Part shown: piece by piece, positions 36,726 through 46,024 of the stretch | Numbering within the stretch: the stretch's first letter is position 1 | Layout: each line of letters starts with the position of its first letter | Made by a program: the position numbers and the translations under genes | The notes under the pieces: model-generated | Databases searched by the model: none | Told to the model about the DNA's origin: nothing | The model's input: the letters and a program-made list of their open reading frames with translations, nothing else | Assembly: GCF_004123805.1 (NCBI RefSeq) | Contig: NZ_RWJX01000023.1 | Coordinates: 1-59,141, forward strand | DNA from: Cellulomonas endophytica | GTDB lineage: Bacteria; Actinomycetota; Actinomycetes; Actinomycetales; Cellulomonadaceae | Direction of reading: 5' to 3' | Length of the DNA stretch: 59,141 bases

Positions 36726-38243
36726 TCAGCGCGGACGGGCGCCGGTGCCCGCCACGGGCGCCCGGCCGCCGTCGCCGCGGCCGGACTGGAGGCTGTGCCG
36801 GTAGGAGTAGGCGGCGTAGACCGCGAACCCGAGGGCGAGCCACGCGAGGAACCGCAGCCAGGTGAGGGCCGTGAGGTTGCTCATGAGCCACAGGCACGCG
36901 AGGCCGCTGAGGACCGGGAGGGCCGGCGAGAGGGGCACGCGGAACCCGCGGGGCAGGTCCGGGCGCGTCCGACGCAGCACGGGGATGCCGAAGCTCACGA
37001 GGACGAACGCCGACAGCGTCCCGATGTTGATCATCTCCTCGAGCAGCTCCACCTGCGCCAGCCCGGCGACGAGGGCGACGACGACGCCCGCGCCGACCTG
37101 GAGCCGGACCGGCGTGCCGAACCGGGGCGAGGTGCGCGACATGGCGCGCGGGAGCAGCCCGTCGCGGCTCATGGCGAAGACCACGCGGGTGAGCCCGAGC
37201 AGCAGCACCATGAGCACGGACGTGAGCCCGACCAGGATGCCCACGGAGATGACCTGCCCGGCCCAGTCCGCGCCGACGAGGACGAACGCCGAGGTGAGCG
37301 ACGGGCTCTCCTCCTGCGCGAGCTCGCGGTAGGACACCATGCCCGTGACGACGACGGTGACGAGGACGTAGAGCACGGTCACGAGGGCCAGGCCGCCGAG
37401 GATGCCCTTCGGCACGGTCGTCTGGGGGCTCTTCGTCTCCTCCGCCGTGGTGGCGACCACGTCGAAGCCGATGAACGCGAAGAACACGAGCGCGGCGCCC
37501 GAGAGCACGCCCAGCACGCCGTACGCGGAGGGGTCCGCGCCGGAGAGGAAGGCGAACAGCGGCTGCTCGAGGTCCGCGGCGCCCTCCGTCGGCTCCGACG
37601 GCGGGACGAAGGGCGAGTAGTTCTCGGCGCGGACGTAGAAGAAGCCCGCGACGATGACGAACACCGTGATGCCGACCTTGAGGATCGTGAAGACGCTGTT
37701 CACCCGGGTGCTCAGGCGCGTGCCGACGGCCAGCAGCGTGGTGAAGACCGCGACCACGACGACGGGCCCCCAGTCCACCGCGAGGCCGCCGACGCTCACG
37801 GTGGTCGGCACGTCGACCCCGAAGAGGCCGAAGGCGTCGGACAGGTAGACGCCCCAGAACTTCGCGATGACGGCGGCCGCCAGCGCCATCTCGAGGATGA
37901 GGTCCCAGCCGATGATCCACGCGACGAGCTCGCCCATCGTCGCGTAGGAGAACGTGTAGGCCGAGCCGGCGACGGGCAGGGTCGAGGCGAACTCGGCGTA
38001 GCACATGATGGCCAGGGCGCACACGACGGACGCGATGAGGAACGAGACGATGACGGCGGGGCCGGCGTGGTTCGCCGCCGCCGTCGCGCCCACGGAGAAG
38101 ATGCCGGCGCCGACCGCGACCGCCACCCCGAGCACGGCGAGGTCCCACGCGGTGAGGTCGCGCCGCAGCCGCCGGTCGGGGTCCTCCGCGGCGGCGAGGG
38201 AGTCCTCGACGGACTTGCGGCGCAGGTAGCCGGGGCGGGCCAT
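36726..38243 (-). CDS. APC family amino-acid permease (cationic amino acid transporter-like)
   Basis: 505 residues from ATG 38243, with 12 or more predicted helices. The first half starts LTAWDLAVLGVAVAVGAGIF, with the unwound GAGIF segment of APC helix 1, then YAEFASTLPVAGSAYTFSYA (consensus loop of helix 3) and FIGFDVVATTAEETKSPQ (helix 6 signature). RRKSVED near the N-terminus and the overall pattern match the CAT/YfnA group, which carries amino acids with protons. Substrate is not resolved. It is transcribed toward the preceding hypothetical gene. Confidence 0.92.
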   Translation of the reverse strand: MARPGYLRRKSVEDSLAAAEDPDRRLRRDLTAWDLAVLGVAVAVGAGIFSVGATAAANHAGPAVIVSFLIASVVCALAIMCYAEFASTLPVAGSAYTFSYATMGELVAWIIGWDLILEMALAAAVIAKFWGVYLSDAFGLFGVDVPTTVSVGGLAVDWGPVVVVAVFTTLLAVGTRLSTRVNSVFTILKVGITVFVIVAGFFYVRAENYSPFVPPSEPTEGAADLEQPLFAFLSGADPSAYGVLGVLSGAALVFFAFIGFDVVATTAEETKSPQTTVPKGILGGLALVTVLYVLVTVVVTGMVSYRELAQEESPSLTSAFVLVGADWAGQVISVGILVGLTSVLMVLLLGLTRVVFAMSRDGLLPRAMSRTSPRFGTPVRLQVGAGVVVALVAGLAQVELLEEMINIGTLSAFVLVSFGIPVLRRTRPDLPRGFRVPLSPALPVLSGLACLWLMSNLTALTWLRFLAWLALGFAVYAAYSYRHSLQSGRGDGGRAPVAGTGARPR

Positions 38244-38283
38244 GGGGGCCTCCGGGGTCTCGTCGTCGGGCGTCCGGACGCGC

Positions 38284-39225
38284 TCAGGATGGCGCGGACG
38301 GCCCCGCGCCGCGAGAGCGGTCCGCCAGCGCGCGCACCGCGGCCGCGTCGAAGCCCGGGCGTCCGCCGGTGCGGCCCACGGTGAGGGCGGCGGCCGCCGC
38401 GCCCCACCAGGCCGCGACCTCGGGGTCCTCGCCGGCCAGGAGGGCCGCGGTCAGCCCGGCGACCGTGGCGTCGCCCGCACCGGTCGTGTCGACGGGGTCG
38501 GGCTCCAGCAGCGGCGTCACGACCTCCCCGCCCGGCCAGGCGGCGACGTTGCCCTCCGCGCCCGCGGCCAGCACGACGAGCCGCCGCGGGCCGTCGAGCA
38601 GCTCGCGGGCGGCGGCACGGGCGCCGTCGAGCCCCTCGACGGGATGGCCGACGAGCCCCTCGGCCTCCCCCGCGTCCGCGCGCAGCACGTGCGCCGACGC
38701 CAGCACCTCCTCGCGCGTCCCCTCGTCGGCCGGCGCCCCGTCCGCGACGACGAGAGCGGCCGTGCCCCGCACGAGCCGGAGCGTCTCGACGACCGCCGGC
38801 CCGGGCTGCTGGAGCTGGACGAGCACCGCCCGGGCCTCGCCGAGCAGCGCGGCGGACGCCTGCACGTCGCGCGGCGTCAGCAGCACCCCCTCCGGGGTGT
38901 GCTCCAGCAGCCGCCGCTCGCCGCCGGAGACGACGTCGACGAGGAGCGCCGTGCGCGCGCCGGGGCGCACGACGACCCCGTCGGCGTCGAGGCCGTCGGC
39001 ACGGGCCTCGTCGAGCGCCATCCGGCCCGCCGGGTCGTCCCCGACGACGCCGACGAGCGCCGCCGAGAGCCCGAGGAGCGCCAGGCCGACGCCCTGGTTG
39101 GCGCCCTTGCCGCCCAGCAGCTCGCTCCGCTCCTCCACGGGCACCGACCCCTCCGCCTCCGGCACCGCCGGCACGCGGAGCACCAGGTCCCGCGCCACCT
39201 GCCCGACCACCACCGCGTCGACCAC
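38284..39225 (-). CDS. rbsK: Ribokinase-like PfkB family sugar kinase
   Basis: 313 residues from GTG 39225, behind GAGGGGGTGG. PfkB-fold kinase phosphorylating ribose or a similar sugar. First signature GGKGANQGVGLALLG, which is the ribokinase form (GGKGANQA). The second is DTTGAGDATVAGL with the catalytic Asp. A glycine-rich ATP region lies in the last third (LAAGAEGNVAAW). No transporter or rbsD neighbour is present, so a nucleoside-derived or other pentose is possible. It is divergent from the GH65 gene, with about 190 nt between starts. Confidence 0.87.
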   Translation of the reverse strand: MVDAVVVGQVARDLVLRVPAVPEAEGSVPVEERSELLGGKGANQGVGLALLGLSAALVGVVGDDPAGRMALDEARADGLDADGVVVRPGARTALLVDVVSGGERRLLEHTPEGVLLTPRDVQASAALLGEARAVLVQLQQPGPAVVETLRLVRGTAALVVADGAPADEGTREEVLASAHVLRADAGEAEGLVGHPVEGLDGARAAARELLDGPRRLVVLAAGAEGNVAAWPGGEVVTPLLEPDPVDTTGAGDATVAGLTAALLAGEDPEVAAWWGAAAAALTVGRTGGRPGFDAAAVRALADRSRGAGPSAPS

Positions 39226-39415
39226 GCGCCACCCCCTCGCCGTCCGTGCCTCGTCGTCCCTGCCCCGCCGTCCGTGCCAGGTCGTCCGTGCCCGGTCGTC
39301 GGCATCCTCGCGTCCCCGGCCGTGCGCCGCCCGGCGGGCACCTGCGCCGTCACCCCACCGGGTACCTCCGGGGAGTCGGCGGGCGACCGGGCGGGAGCCC
39401 TGGTGGGATGTGCGG

Positions 39416-41770
39416 ATGCCGTACGCGATCGAGCCCTGGTCCCTGTGCGAGACCGCGCCGGACCTCACCGCCCTCGCCCGGGGCGAGTCGCTGCTCGCGC
39501 TCGGGAACGGCCACCTCGGCATCCGGGGCGGCCTCGACGAGGGCGAGCCCCACGCCGTGCCGGGCACCTTCCTCGCGCCCGTGCACGAGACCGTCCCGTT
39601 CCAGTACCCCGAGGTCGCGTACGGCGACCCCCGGCACGAGGAGCGGATCGTGCCCGTGGCGAGCGGGGTCGAGGTCCGTCTCACGGTCGACGGGGAGGCG
39701 CTGGACATCCGCACGGCCGACCTCGGGCACCACGAGCGCCGGCTCGACCTGCGCGCCGGCACGCTCACCCGCGACCTCGTGTGGACCACCCGCAGCGGCG
39801 CGACCGTGCACGTCACGTCGACCCGCGTCGTCAGCCTCGAGCGCCCCGCGCTGGCGGCCGTCCGGTACCGCGTCGAGGCCGTCGACCGGCCCGTCGACGT
39901 CCGGCTCGCGCGCGTCCTCACGACGCCCGACCCCGGCGACCACGCCGCGTCGGAGGGTCCGCAGCCCTCGCCCCTGGCGCCCGAGTCGGCCGTGGGGCGC
40001 GAGCACGGCGTCTGCCTCGTGCACCGCACGTCCTCGACCGGCATGCGGGTCGCGGCCGGCGTGGACCACCACGTCGACGGGCCCGCCGGGCTCGAGGAGG
40101 AGCCCGTGCTCGAGCACGGCCACGCCGTCCGCACGACGACGGGCCGCCTGACCCCGGGACAGGCGCTCACGGTGACGACGCTGGTCGCCTACGCGTGCAG
40201 CGACCAGAGGCCGACCGGTGTGCTCGTGCGGTGCGTCGACGAGACGCTCGAGGCCGGCCGGGCGGCGGGCTGGGACGCGCTGCTGGCCGAGCAGCGGGCC
40301 TGGTGGGACGCCTTCTGGGAGGTCGCGGACGTCGTGGTGGAGGGCGACGACGAGCTGCAGGGGGCGATCCGGTTCTCCCTGTTCCACACCGCGCAGGCCG
40401 CCGCCCGCGCCGACGGGCAGGGCGTGCGCGCCAAGGGGCTGACGGGCACGGGCTACCACGGGCACACCTTCTGGGACACGGAGACCTTCGTCCTGCCCGT
40501 GCTCACCGCGGTGCTCCCCGGCGCGGCCGCCGACCACCTGCGCTGGCGCCACGGCACCCTCCCGGCCGCCCTCGACCGCGCGGCCGAGCTCGGCCTGCCC
40601 GGTGCGGTCCTGGCGTGGCGCACGATCTCCGGCGTCGAGTCCTCGGGCTACTGGCCCGCGAGCACGGCGGCCGTCCACCTCGGCGCCGACGTCGCGGACG
40701 CCGCCCTGCACCACGTCGCGTGCACCGGGGACGCGGCGTTCGAGCGGGACGTCGTGGTCGACCTCGTCGTGCAGGCCGCCCGCCTCTACCTCGGCCTCGG
40801 CCGGCACCACGACGGCGCCTGGCACCTCGACGGCGTGACCGGCCCCGACGAGTACAGCGGGCTCGTCGACGACAACACCTACACGAACCTCATGGTGCGG
40901 CGGGCCCTGCGGGGCGCCCTGGACCTCACGGCACGCCACGCCGACCTGGCCGCCGGGCTCGGGGTCGACGACGAGGAGCGGGAAGCGTGGCGGGCCGCGG
41001 CCGACGCCGTCGCGGTGCCGGTGGACCCCGCCACGGGGGTCGTCGAGCAGCACGAGGGCTTCTCGCGCGCCCGGCCCTGGGACTTCGAGCGCTCCGAGCG
41101 CCTCGGCTACCCGCTCGCGACGCACGCGCCCTACCTGACGCTCTACCGCTCGCAGGTGGTCAAGCAGGCCGACCTCGTGCTGGCGCTGCACCGCCGGGGC
41201 GAGGAGTTCACCGACGAGCAGAAGCGCGCCGCCTTCGCGGCGTACGAGCCGCTCACCGTGCGCGACTCCTCGCTGTCCGCCGCGACCCAGGCCGTCGTCG
41301 CCGCCGAGGTCGGGCACCTGGACCTGGCCTACGCCTACGCGCGGGAGGCGGCGCTCGTCGACCTGCAGGACCTGCACGGCTCGACGGACGACGGCCTGCA
41401 CGTGGCGTCGCTCGCGGGCGCCTGGCACGCGCTCGTCGCCGGCTTCGGCGGCCTGCGCGACCCCGACGGCGAGCTGCACCTGGCGCCCCGCCTGCCCGCC
41501 GCCCTGACCCTGCTGCGCTTCCGCCTGCGGCGCGCGGACGCCGTGCTCGAGGTCGAGGTCCGTCCCGACGAGGCGCGCTACCGCGTCGTCCGCGGCGGCC
41601 CCCTGACCGTCCGCCACCACGGCACGGACCTCACCGTCCCGGCGGCGACGGGCGGGACGTCCGGCGCCGGGTCGTCGGACCGGGAGGGTGTCGTCCGGGC
41701 CCCGCTCCCACCGGCCGTCGACGCGGGCCCCCCGCCCCGCCAACCCCCGGGCCGCGCTCCCCTGGCCTGA
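39416..41770 (+). CDS. Glycoside hydrolase family 65 protein (disaccharide phosphorylase)
   Basis: 784 residues from ATG 39416. GH65 enzymes phosphorolyse alpha-disaccharides (maltose, trehalose, kojibiose, nigerose). Domains: N-terminal beta-sandwich (LLALGNGHLGIRGGLDEG, QYPEVAYGDPRHEER), linker, then the (alpha/alpha)6 barrel with HGHTFWDTETFVLPVL (~350), VTGPDEYSGLVDDNTYTN carrying the general acid Glu (~477), SQVVKQADLVLALHRRG, then SLSAATQAVVAAEVG and LASLAGAWHALVAGFGG-type blocks. No fused beta-phosphoglucomutase is present. The ~40-residue Gly/Pro tail is atypical. Substrate is not decidable; the divergent ribokinase is only positionally linked. Confidence 0.92.
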   Translation: MPYAIEPWSLCETAPDLTALARGESLLALGNGHLGIRGGLDEGEPHAVPGTFLAPVHETVPFQYPEVAYGDPRHEERIVPVASGVEVRLTVDGEALDIRTADLGHHERRLDLRAGTLTRDLVWTTRSGATVHVTSTRVVSLERPALAAVRYRVEAVDRPVDVRLARVLTTPDPGDHAASEGPQPSPLAPESAVGREHGVCLVHRTSSTGMRVAAGVDHHVDGPAGLEEEPVLEHGHAVRTTTGRLTPGQALTVTTLVAYACSDQRPTGVLVRCVDETLEAGRAAGWDALLAEQRAWWDAFWEVADVVVEGDDELQGAIRFSLFHTAQAAARADGQGVRAKGLTGTGYHGHTFWDTETFVLPVLTAVLPGAAADHLRWRHGTLPAALDRAAELGLPGAVLAWRTISGVESSGYWPASTAAVHLGADVADAALHHVACTGDAAFERDVVVDLVVQAARLYLGLGRHHDGAWHLDGVTGPDEYSGLVDDNTYTNLMVRRALRGALDLTARHADLAAGLGVDDEEREAWRAAADAVAVPVDPATGVVEQHEGFSRARPWDFERSERLGYPLATHAPYLTLYRSQVVKQADLVLALHRRGEEFTDEQKRAAFAAYEPLTVRDSSLSAATQAVVAAEVGHLDLAYAYAREAALVDLQDLHGSTDDGLHVASLAGAWHALVAGFGGLRDPDGELHLAPRLPAALTLLRFRLRRADAVLEVEVRPDEARYRVVRGGPLTVRHHGTDLTVPAATGGTSGAGSSDREGVVRAPLPPAVDAGPPPRQPPGRAPLA

Positions 41771-41861
41771 TCCGGGGGTCACCGAGCGACGAGGACGGGG
41801 GGACGGACGGCGGCGCACCACCTCACGACGCCGGGTGCGGGTCGGCTCGGCCCCGGACCGC

Positions 41862-42660
41862 TCAGAAGGCTGGCGGTCCGTCGTCGGCGGGCGGGTCGTC
41901 GGAGCGCGCGCCGGCCGGGCGCGGCTCGTCGGGAGGAGGGACGGCGCGGGCTCCGGCGCAGCCCGCCGTGGCGGCTCCGGCTGGTGCAGGGGTGCCGTCG
42001 TGTGGGTGCGGCCGAGGGGGGACGTCCACTCCAGGACTCCGTCGGGGCGCTGGACCACCCTTCAGCCGGCCCAGCTCGGCGACCACGGAGCGGGCCACGA
42101 GGTCGTGCCCGTCGGCCGGCGGCAACGGCCGGTCCCCCGCGTCAGGGCGGTCCGCGACCGCGGCGGCCAGGACCGCGGTGCGGGCGGCCCCGGCCAGGGC
42201 GTGCGTCCGCAGCCCGGTCGCCATCCGGATGGCGTTCTCGGCCTGCTCGCACAGGTGGACCAGCCGCGCGTACTGCTCGGCCAGCCGCACGGGCACGGTC
42301 GGGTCGGCGGCGAGCGCCGCGACGTCCACCTCCTGCGGCACGGACCCGTCCGGCGGCGGGGCCTCGAGCGTCGACGCGTGCACCGCGCCCAGGAGCGCGG
42401 CGGTCGGCACGGGCTCCGGCCCTGCCCGGTGACCACGCCCGGGCAGGGAAATGGCGCCCACCTCGGCGCCGGCCGACGCGGGGTCCGCGGGGTGGACGAC
42501 CGAGGGCGCGGCCCCGATGCCGAACAGCGCCGCGACGAACGACCCGGGCACGTCCGCGCGGCCCTGGGGGGACCGCACCGGAGCCGCGCCTCTTCCCGTG
42601 CCGACAGCCGAGCACCGACCACCGACACGGCACCGCCGTCGTCGAGCAGCAGGTCGGCGC
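41862..42660 (-). pseudogene. Decayed HNH-type (DUF222-like) gene remnant
   Basis: Three stretches with native codon bias lie in different minus-strand frames. They are about 42660-42580 (DDGGAVSVVGARLSAREEARL), 42578-42062 (SFVAALFGIGAAP; EQYARLVHLCEQAENAIRMA; VVAELGRLK) and from 42058 down (VVQRPDGVLEWTSPLGRTH). The last piece matches the C-terminal end that follows the HNH motif in actinobacterial DUF222/HNH endonucleases. The HNH residues themselves are missing, and an in-frame TGA precedes that piece. The 238-residue middle frame could be called alone, but its codon bias breaks down after GRLK. The 5' end abuts the CBS gene stop. Confidence 0.5.
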
Positions 42661-42665
42661 CGCCC

Positions 42666-43097
42666 TCAGTCGTCGGCGGGCTCCTCGGAGATCTCCGCGA
42701 GCACCTCGCCGGCGTCCCGCTCGGAGGCCAGGTCGCCGAGGGAGACGATGCCGACGATCCCGCCCTCGTCGACCACGGGGAGGCGACGGACGGCGTGCTC
42801 GGCCATGACCTCGGCCGCCCGCTCGACGGTGTCCCCCGGTGCCAGCGTCACGAGGTCGCCGCTCGCGACCTGCCCGACGGGGTCCTCCGGGCTGCCGCCC
42901 ACCGCGAGCACCCGGACCACGAGGTCCCGGTCGGTCACGATCCCGACGAGCCGAGACCCCTCGACGACGAGGACGTCCCCGATGTCCCCGTCGCGCATCG
43001 CCGCCGCCGCCTCGCGCACGGTCGCCGTCACCGGGACCGTCACCGGGTCCGGGGTGACGACGTCCGCGACCGTCCGCCCGCCTGCGTCCTGCGTCAT
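42666..43097 (-). CDS. CBS-domain pair protein
   Basis: 143 residues from ATG 43097, behind GAGGGAGC. Two CBS domains: VADVVTPDPVTVPVTATVRE...VVEGSRLVGIVTDRDL (residues about 10-70) and GDLVTLAPGDTVERAAEVM...VVDEGGIVGIVSLGDLA (about 75-130). A short acidic tail follows. Stand-alone CBS pairs bind adenosyl ligands and often respond to stress or energy state. It is divergent from the SRPBCC gene across a 305-nt gap. Confidence 0.9.
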   Translation of the reverse strand: MTQDAGGRTVADVVTPDPVTVPVTATVREAAAAMRDGDIGDVLVVEGSRLVGIVTDRDLVVRVLAVGGSPEDPVGQVASGDLVTLAPGDTVERAAEVMAEHAVRRLPVVDEGGIVGIVSLGDLASERDAGEVLAEISEEPADD

Positions 43098-43402
43098 GGC
43101 TGCTCCCTCGTGTGCGATGGGCCCCGCGGCCGGTCCTGCGGCCGGGTCCTGCGGCTGCCGCCGCGGCGGGCCCAGGGGGGCCTCGCCGGCACGTGCCGCA
43201 CGACGGACCCAGGGTGCTCGCCCCGAGGACGGCCCGCACGCGGGCGCCTGAGACGACCGTCTCACCGGCGGCGCGGGCCCGGTCGCGGGAGGGGAAACAC
43301 CGCCGTAACGTCGAAGGCGACCCACAACGAACCAGGCGCGGTCCTGCAGCGGGCCCGCCGTGCACCGACGGGGGACGACCCCCGTCCGGCTGAGGAGAGG
43401 TC
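43098..43402. other. 305-nt divergent intergenic region
   Basis: No gene is supported. It carries GC-rich short repeats (GGTCCTGCGGCC-like, about 43131-43155) and presumably two divergent promoters. I could not assign clear -35/-10 pairs. GAGGAGAGG at 43393-43401 is too close to be certain but probably holds the ribosome-binding site of the SRPBCC gene. Confidence 0.5.
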
Positions 43403-44254
43403 ATGACCACGATCGTCGACAAGAGCATCCTGGTGGACGTCCCCGTGTCCGTCGCGTACGGGCAGTGGACGCAGTTCGAGACGTTCCCGAAGTTCATGGG
43501 CGGGATCGACAAGATCACCCAGCTCACGGACGACCGGCTCGAGTGGCACGCGGAGATCCTCGGCGTGAAGCGCGTCTGGGAGGCCCGCGTCCTGGAGCAG
43601 GTCCCCGACCAGAAGGTGTCCTGGGCGGCCACGTCGGGCTCGACGAACGCCGGCACGGTGTCCTTCGAGCCGGGCGGCCCCGGCCAGACGCACGTGCACC
43701 TGCACCTCGAGTTCGAGCCCGAGGGCGTCGTGGAGAAGATCGGTGACGCCGCGGGCGTCGTCGAGCGCCAGGCCGAGAAGGACCTCGAGCGGTTCAAGGC
43801 CTTCATCGAGTCCGAGGGCTCCGCGACGGGCGCGTGGCGCGGGACGGTCAACCCCGGCGCGGGCACGGCCCCCGGCGTGGACGACGCGGCCGCGTCGAAG
43901 GGCGACTCCGGCAAGGACGGCCTCGGGGCCGCCGCCGTCGTCGCCGGTGCCGCCGCGGTCGCCGCCGCCGGTGCCGCCGTCGCCGGCGCGGTGAAGAGCA
44001 AGAAGGACGAGGAGCCGACCGTGGCCTCCCTCGCCGTCACGCCGCCGCCGTCCGGGACGGCCACGCCGGGCGTCGTCCTGCCCGACGAGGGCCTCGCCGC
44101 CGGCACCACGGCGACGACCACGACCGCCTACGACACCCCCGTCGTCGAGCCGGCCGTCGACCCCGTCACGGGCACCGGCACGACGGGCAAGCACTCCGAG
44201 GGCGTCCCCACCGAGGGCCGCGCGGCGCTCGGCGACGAGGCCAACCAGATCTGA
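43403..44254 (+). CDS. SRPBCC family protein (polyketide cyclase/dehydrase-like) with long tail
   Basis: 283 residues from ATG 43403, with GAGGAGAGG just before. Residues 1-145 are a START/SRPBCC fold: VDKSILVDVPVSVAYGQWTQFETFPKFMGGI, then VWEARVLEQVPDQKVSWAA and HVHLHLEFEPEGVVEKIGDA (quoted in parts). This matches the cyclase/dehydrase group (COQ10-like), which binds hydrophobic ligands. From about 150 on it is disordered, with an Ala/Val-rich helix (AAAVVAGAAAVAAAGAAVAG), a KSKKDEE cluster and a Thr/Pro-rich end. The Ala-rich segment could be a weak membrane anchor. Similar proteins are common in actinobacterial stress regions. Confidence 0.87.
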   Translation: MTTIVDKSILVDVPVSVAYGQWTQFETFPKFMGGIDKITQLTDDRLEWHAEILGVKRVWEARVLEQVPDQKVSWAATSGSTNAGTVSFEPGGPGQTHVHLHLEFEPEGVVEKIGDAAGVVERQAEKDLERFKAFIESEGSATGAWRGTVNPGAGTAPGVDDAAASKGDSGKDGLGAAAVVAGAAAVAAAGAAVAGAVKSKKDEEPTVASLAVTPPPSGTATPGVVLPDEGLAAGTTATTTTAYDTPVVEPAVDPVTGTGTTGKHSEGVPTEGRAALGDEANQI

Positions 44255-44269
44255 CGCACGCGCACGCAC

Positions 44270-44303
44270 CGGAGGGCGGGGTCCGCACGGGCCCCGCCCT
44301 CCG
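44270..44303. terminator. Bidirectional terminator hairpin
   Basis: CGGAGGGCGGGG (44270-44281) pairs perfectly with CCCCGCCCTCCG (44292-44303) around a 10-nt loop, between the convergent SRPBCC and 44334-44780 genes. Confidence 0.8.
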
Positions 44304-44333
44304 GCGTGCGCGCCCCGCCCCCGGCGCCGCGGG

Positions 44334-44780
44334 TCAGGCCGCGGGCGGGCGCGGGAGCTCGAGCGTGCAGGTCGCCGTGGGCTCCCCGTCGACGGTGAAC
44401 CGCACGAGGACCCGCGTCCCGGTGGGGCGGGGGTACCGCCACTGGGAGCGCCAGGCGGTGCCGTCCCCCGCCGCGCGGCCGGCGGTCCAGGTGAGCTCCG
44501 TGCCGTCCGCGTCCACGACGACCGCCGTCACCCGGCGCAGCCGGTCGCCCGGCATCGGCGGCGGCGCCCCGGCCGCCGCGGTCCCGCCCACGCGCAGCGC
44601 CGCGGCCCACGTGGCCCGCTCCCTCTCGAACCGGGCGTCGAGCGCGCGCGTCGTCGCGTCCTCGACCCCGTCCCACTCGAGCCGGAGCCCGCGGTCGGTG
44701 AGGACGGCCCGCGCGAGCTCGACGCGGACCCCGTCGACGGTCCCGACGAGGAGCCGCTCGGGCAGGGCGAGATCGACCAC
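44334..44780 (-). CDS. Hypothetical protein
   Basis: 148 residues from GTG 44780. Mostly beta-strand-like: LPERLLVGTVDGVRVELARAV, LRRVTAVVVDADGTELTWTA, WRYPRPTGTRVLVRFTVDGEP and TCTLELPRPP. No signal peptide, membrane helix or known motif. It lies 62 nt downstream of the copper-storage-like gene on the same strand and could share its transcript. Confidence 0.65.
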   Translation of the reverse strand: MVDLALPERLLVGTVDGVRVELARAVLTDRGLRLEWDGVEDATTRALDARFERERATWAAALRVGGTAAAGAPPPMPGDRLRRVTAVVVDADGTELTWTAGRAAGDGTAWRSQWRYPRPTGTRVLVRFTVDGEPTATCTLELPRPPAA

Positions 44781-44842
44781 GGCCCCACGCTAGCCGCGCC
44801 CGGCGGCGGCCCCGCGCGCGGGCGGCCGTCCCGTCCGGCGCC

Positions 44843-45244
44843 TCAGGCGATGGTGGTGAGGAGCTCCCGGCACAGCTCCTCGCACGCCCGGCAGGCCTCC
44901 GCGCAGACGCGGCAGTGCTCGTGCATGCCGGCGTGCTGCTCGCACTCCGCGGCGCACGTGAGGCACGCCGTCACGCAGGCCTGCAGCACGGCCCGGGTGA
45001 TCGCCGCCTCGTAGGCCGTGTGCCGGGACAGCACGCGGACCGTGGTGGCGCAGACGTCGGCGCAGTCGAGGTCGATGCGGATGCAGCGCCGCAGGTCCGC
45101 GACGCCGTCCTCGGACAGGCACGCGTCCGCGCAGGCCGTGCAGACCTGGGAGCAGGTGGCGGCGGCCTCGACGACCCGCGCGAGCAGGTCGTGGTCGAGG
45201 TCCACGCGTGCGGGGGTCGTGCGGATCATCTCGGCGACCTTCAT
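44843..45244 (-). CDS. Cysteine-rich four-helix copper-storage-like protein (DUF326)
   Basis: 133 residues from ATG 45244, with GAGAGGA upstream. It has 16 Cys in the helical CxxxC/CxxC pattern of the DUF326/Csp family: CSQVCTACADAC, then CADVC, ACVTACLTCAAEC and CRVCAEACRACEELC. Csp proteins are four-helix bundles that fill their core with Cu(I). No signal peptide is seen, so it is the cytosolic Csp3-like type. Copper storage is family knowledge; no copper regulator or exporter is in the window. Confidence 0.9.
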   Translation of the reverse strand: MKVAEMIRTTPARVDLDHDLLARVVEAAATCSQVCTACADACLSEDGVADLRRCIRIDLDCADVCATTVRVLSRHTAYEAAITRAVLQACVTACLTCAAECEQHAGMHEHCRVCAEACRACEELCRELLTTIA

Positions 45245-45349
45245 GACCGTCCTCTCGAGGGGAGGGAGGTCGCGCACCGGCGAAGGGTGCCACGACCCCG
45301 GGAGCACCGACGCTAGGACCTGTCCGGCCGGGCCGCACCCGGGCCCCCG

Positions 45350-46024
45350 CTACAGCTGCCGACCGACACCGGCCTCGTGCGCCACGTCCGCGAGCTCGTC
45401 GGCCAGCGAGCCGGTCATGACGGGGCGGCCGGGCCCGCGGCGGAAGGTCGGGAGCACGGTGCGGTGCCGGGCGTCCTCGAGCTCGAACGCCGCCGCCGCG
45501 TAGAGCGCCGCCACGGCGAGCACGAGCCCGGCCGTGCCCGCGGCGGCGGACCAGCCGTCGGAGCCCGTGATCTCGGCGACCCCCGTGAGGGCGAACCGCA
45601 CGGCGGTGAGGACCATGACGCCCGCCGCGGCGAGCTTGGCGGACGCGGCGACGGCGGGCACGAGCATCGCCAGCGCGGCGGCGAGGAACAGCGTGCCGAG
45701 CCCCGCGCTGGAGGCGCCCGGGGCGCCGGTGAGCGTGACGAGCCCCGCCGCCGCCCAGGTCCCGGCCAGGACCCCCATGCCGGTCCCGGCCACGGGGTCG
45801 CGCGCGAGGAAGCCGAGGACGGCGGAGACGAGCTGCGCCGGCACCGTGAAGGCGAGCACGCCCAGCGCCACGGCCCGTCCCTGCTCCGGCGGGAGCCACT
45901 GCAGCTGGAGCGCGCTGAAGCCCACGGTCGCCACGAGCAGGCCGAGGAAGCCCAGGGGCAGCGGCGTGCCCAGGGGCCGCACGACGACGCGCGCCGCCGC
46001 CGGCACGGGTCCCTCCCCGCTCAC
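45350..46024 (-). CDS. GPR1/FUN34/YaaH (SatP)-like membrane protein
   Basis: 224 residues from GTG 46024, overlapping the TGA of the upstream gene (GTGA). Six predicted helices starting at PLPLGFLGLLVATVGFSALQ, which resembles the N-P-x-P-L-G-L opening of the acetate/succinate transporter family. LGVLAFTVPAQLVSAVLGFLARD forms helices 2-3, and the charged C-terminal tail is FELEDARHRTVLPTFRRGPG. The family signature is weak, so the substrate is unsure. It is the third gene of an apparent operon with the molybdopterin enzyme. Confidence 0.72.
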   Translation of the reverse strand: MSGEGPVPAAARVVVRPLGTPLPLGFLGLLVATVGFSALQLQWLPPEQGRAVALGVLAFTVPAQLVSAVLGFLARDPVAGTGMGVLAGTWAAAGLVTLTGAPGASSAGLGTLFLAAALAMLVPAVAASAKLAAAGVMVLTAVRFALTGVAEITGSDGWSAAAGTAGLVLAVAALYAAAAFELEDARHRTVLPTFRRGPGRPVMTGSLADELADVAHEAGVGRQL

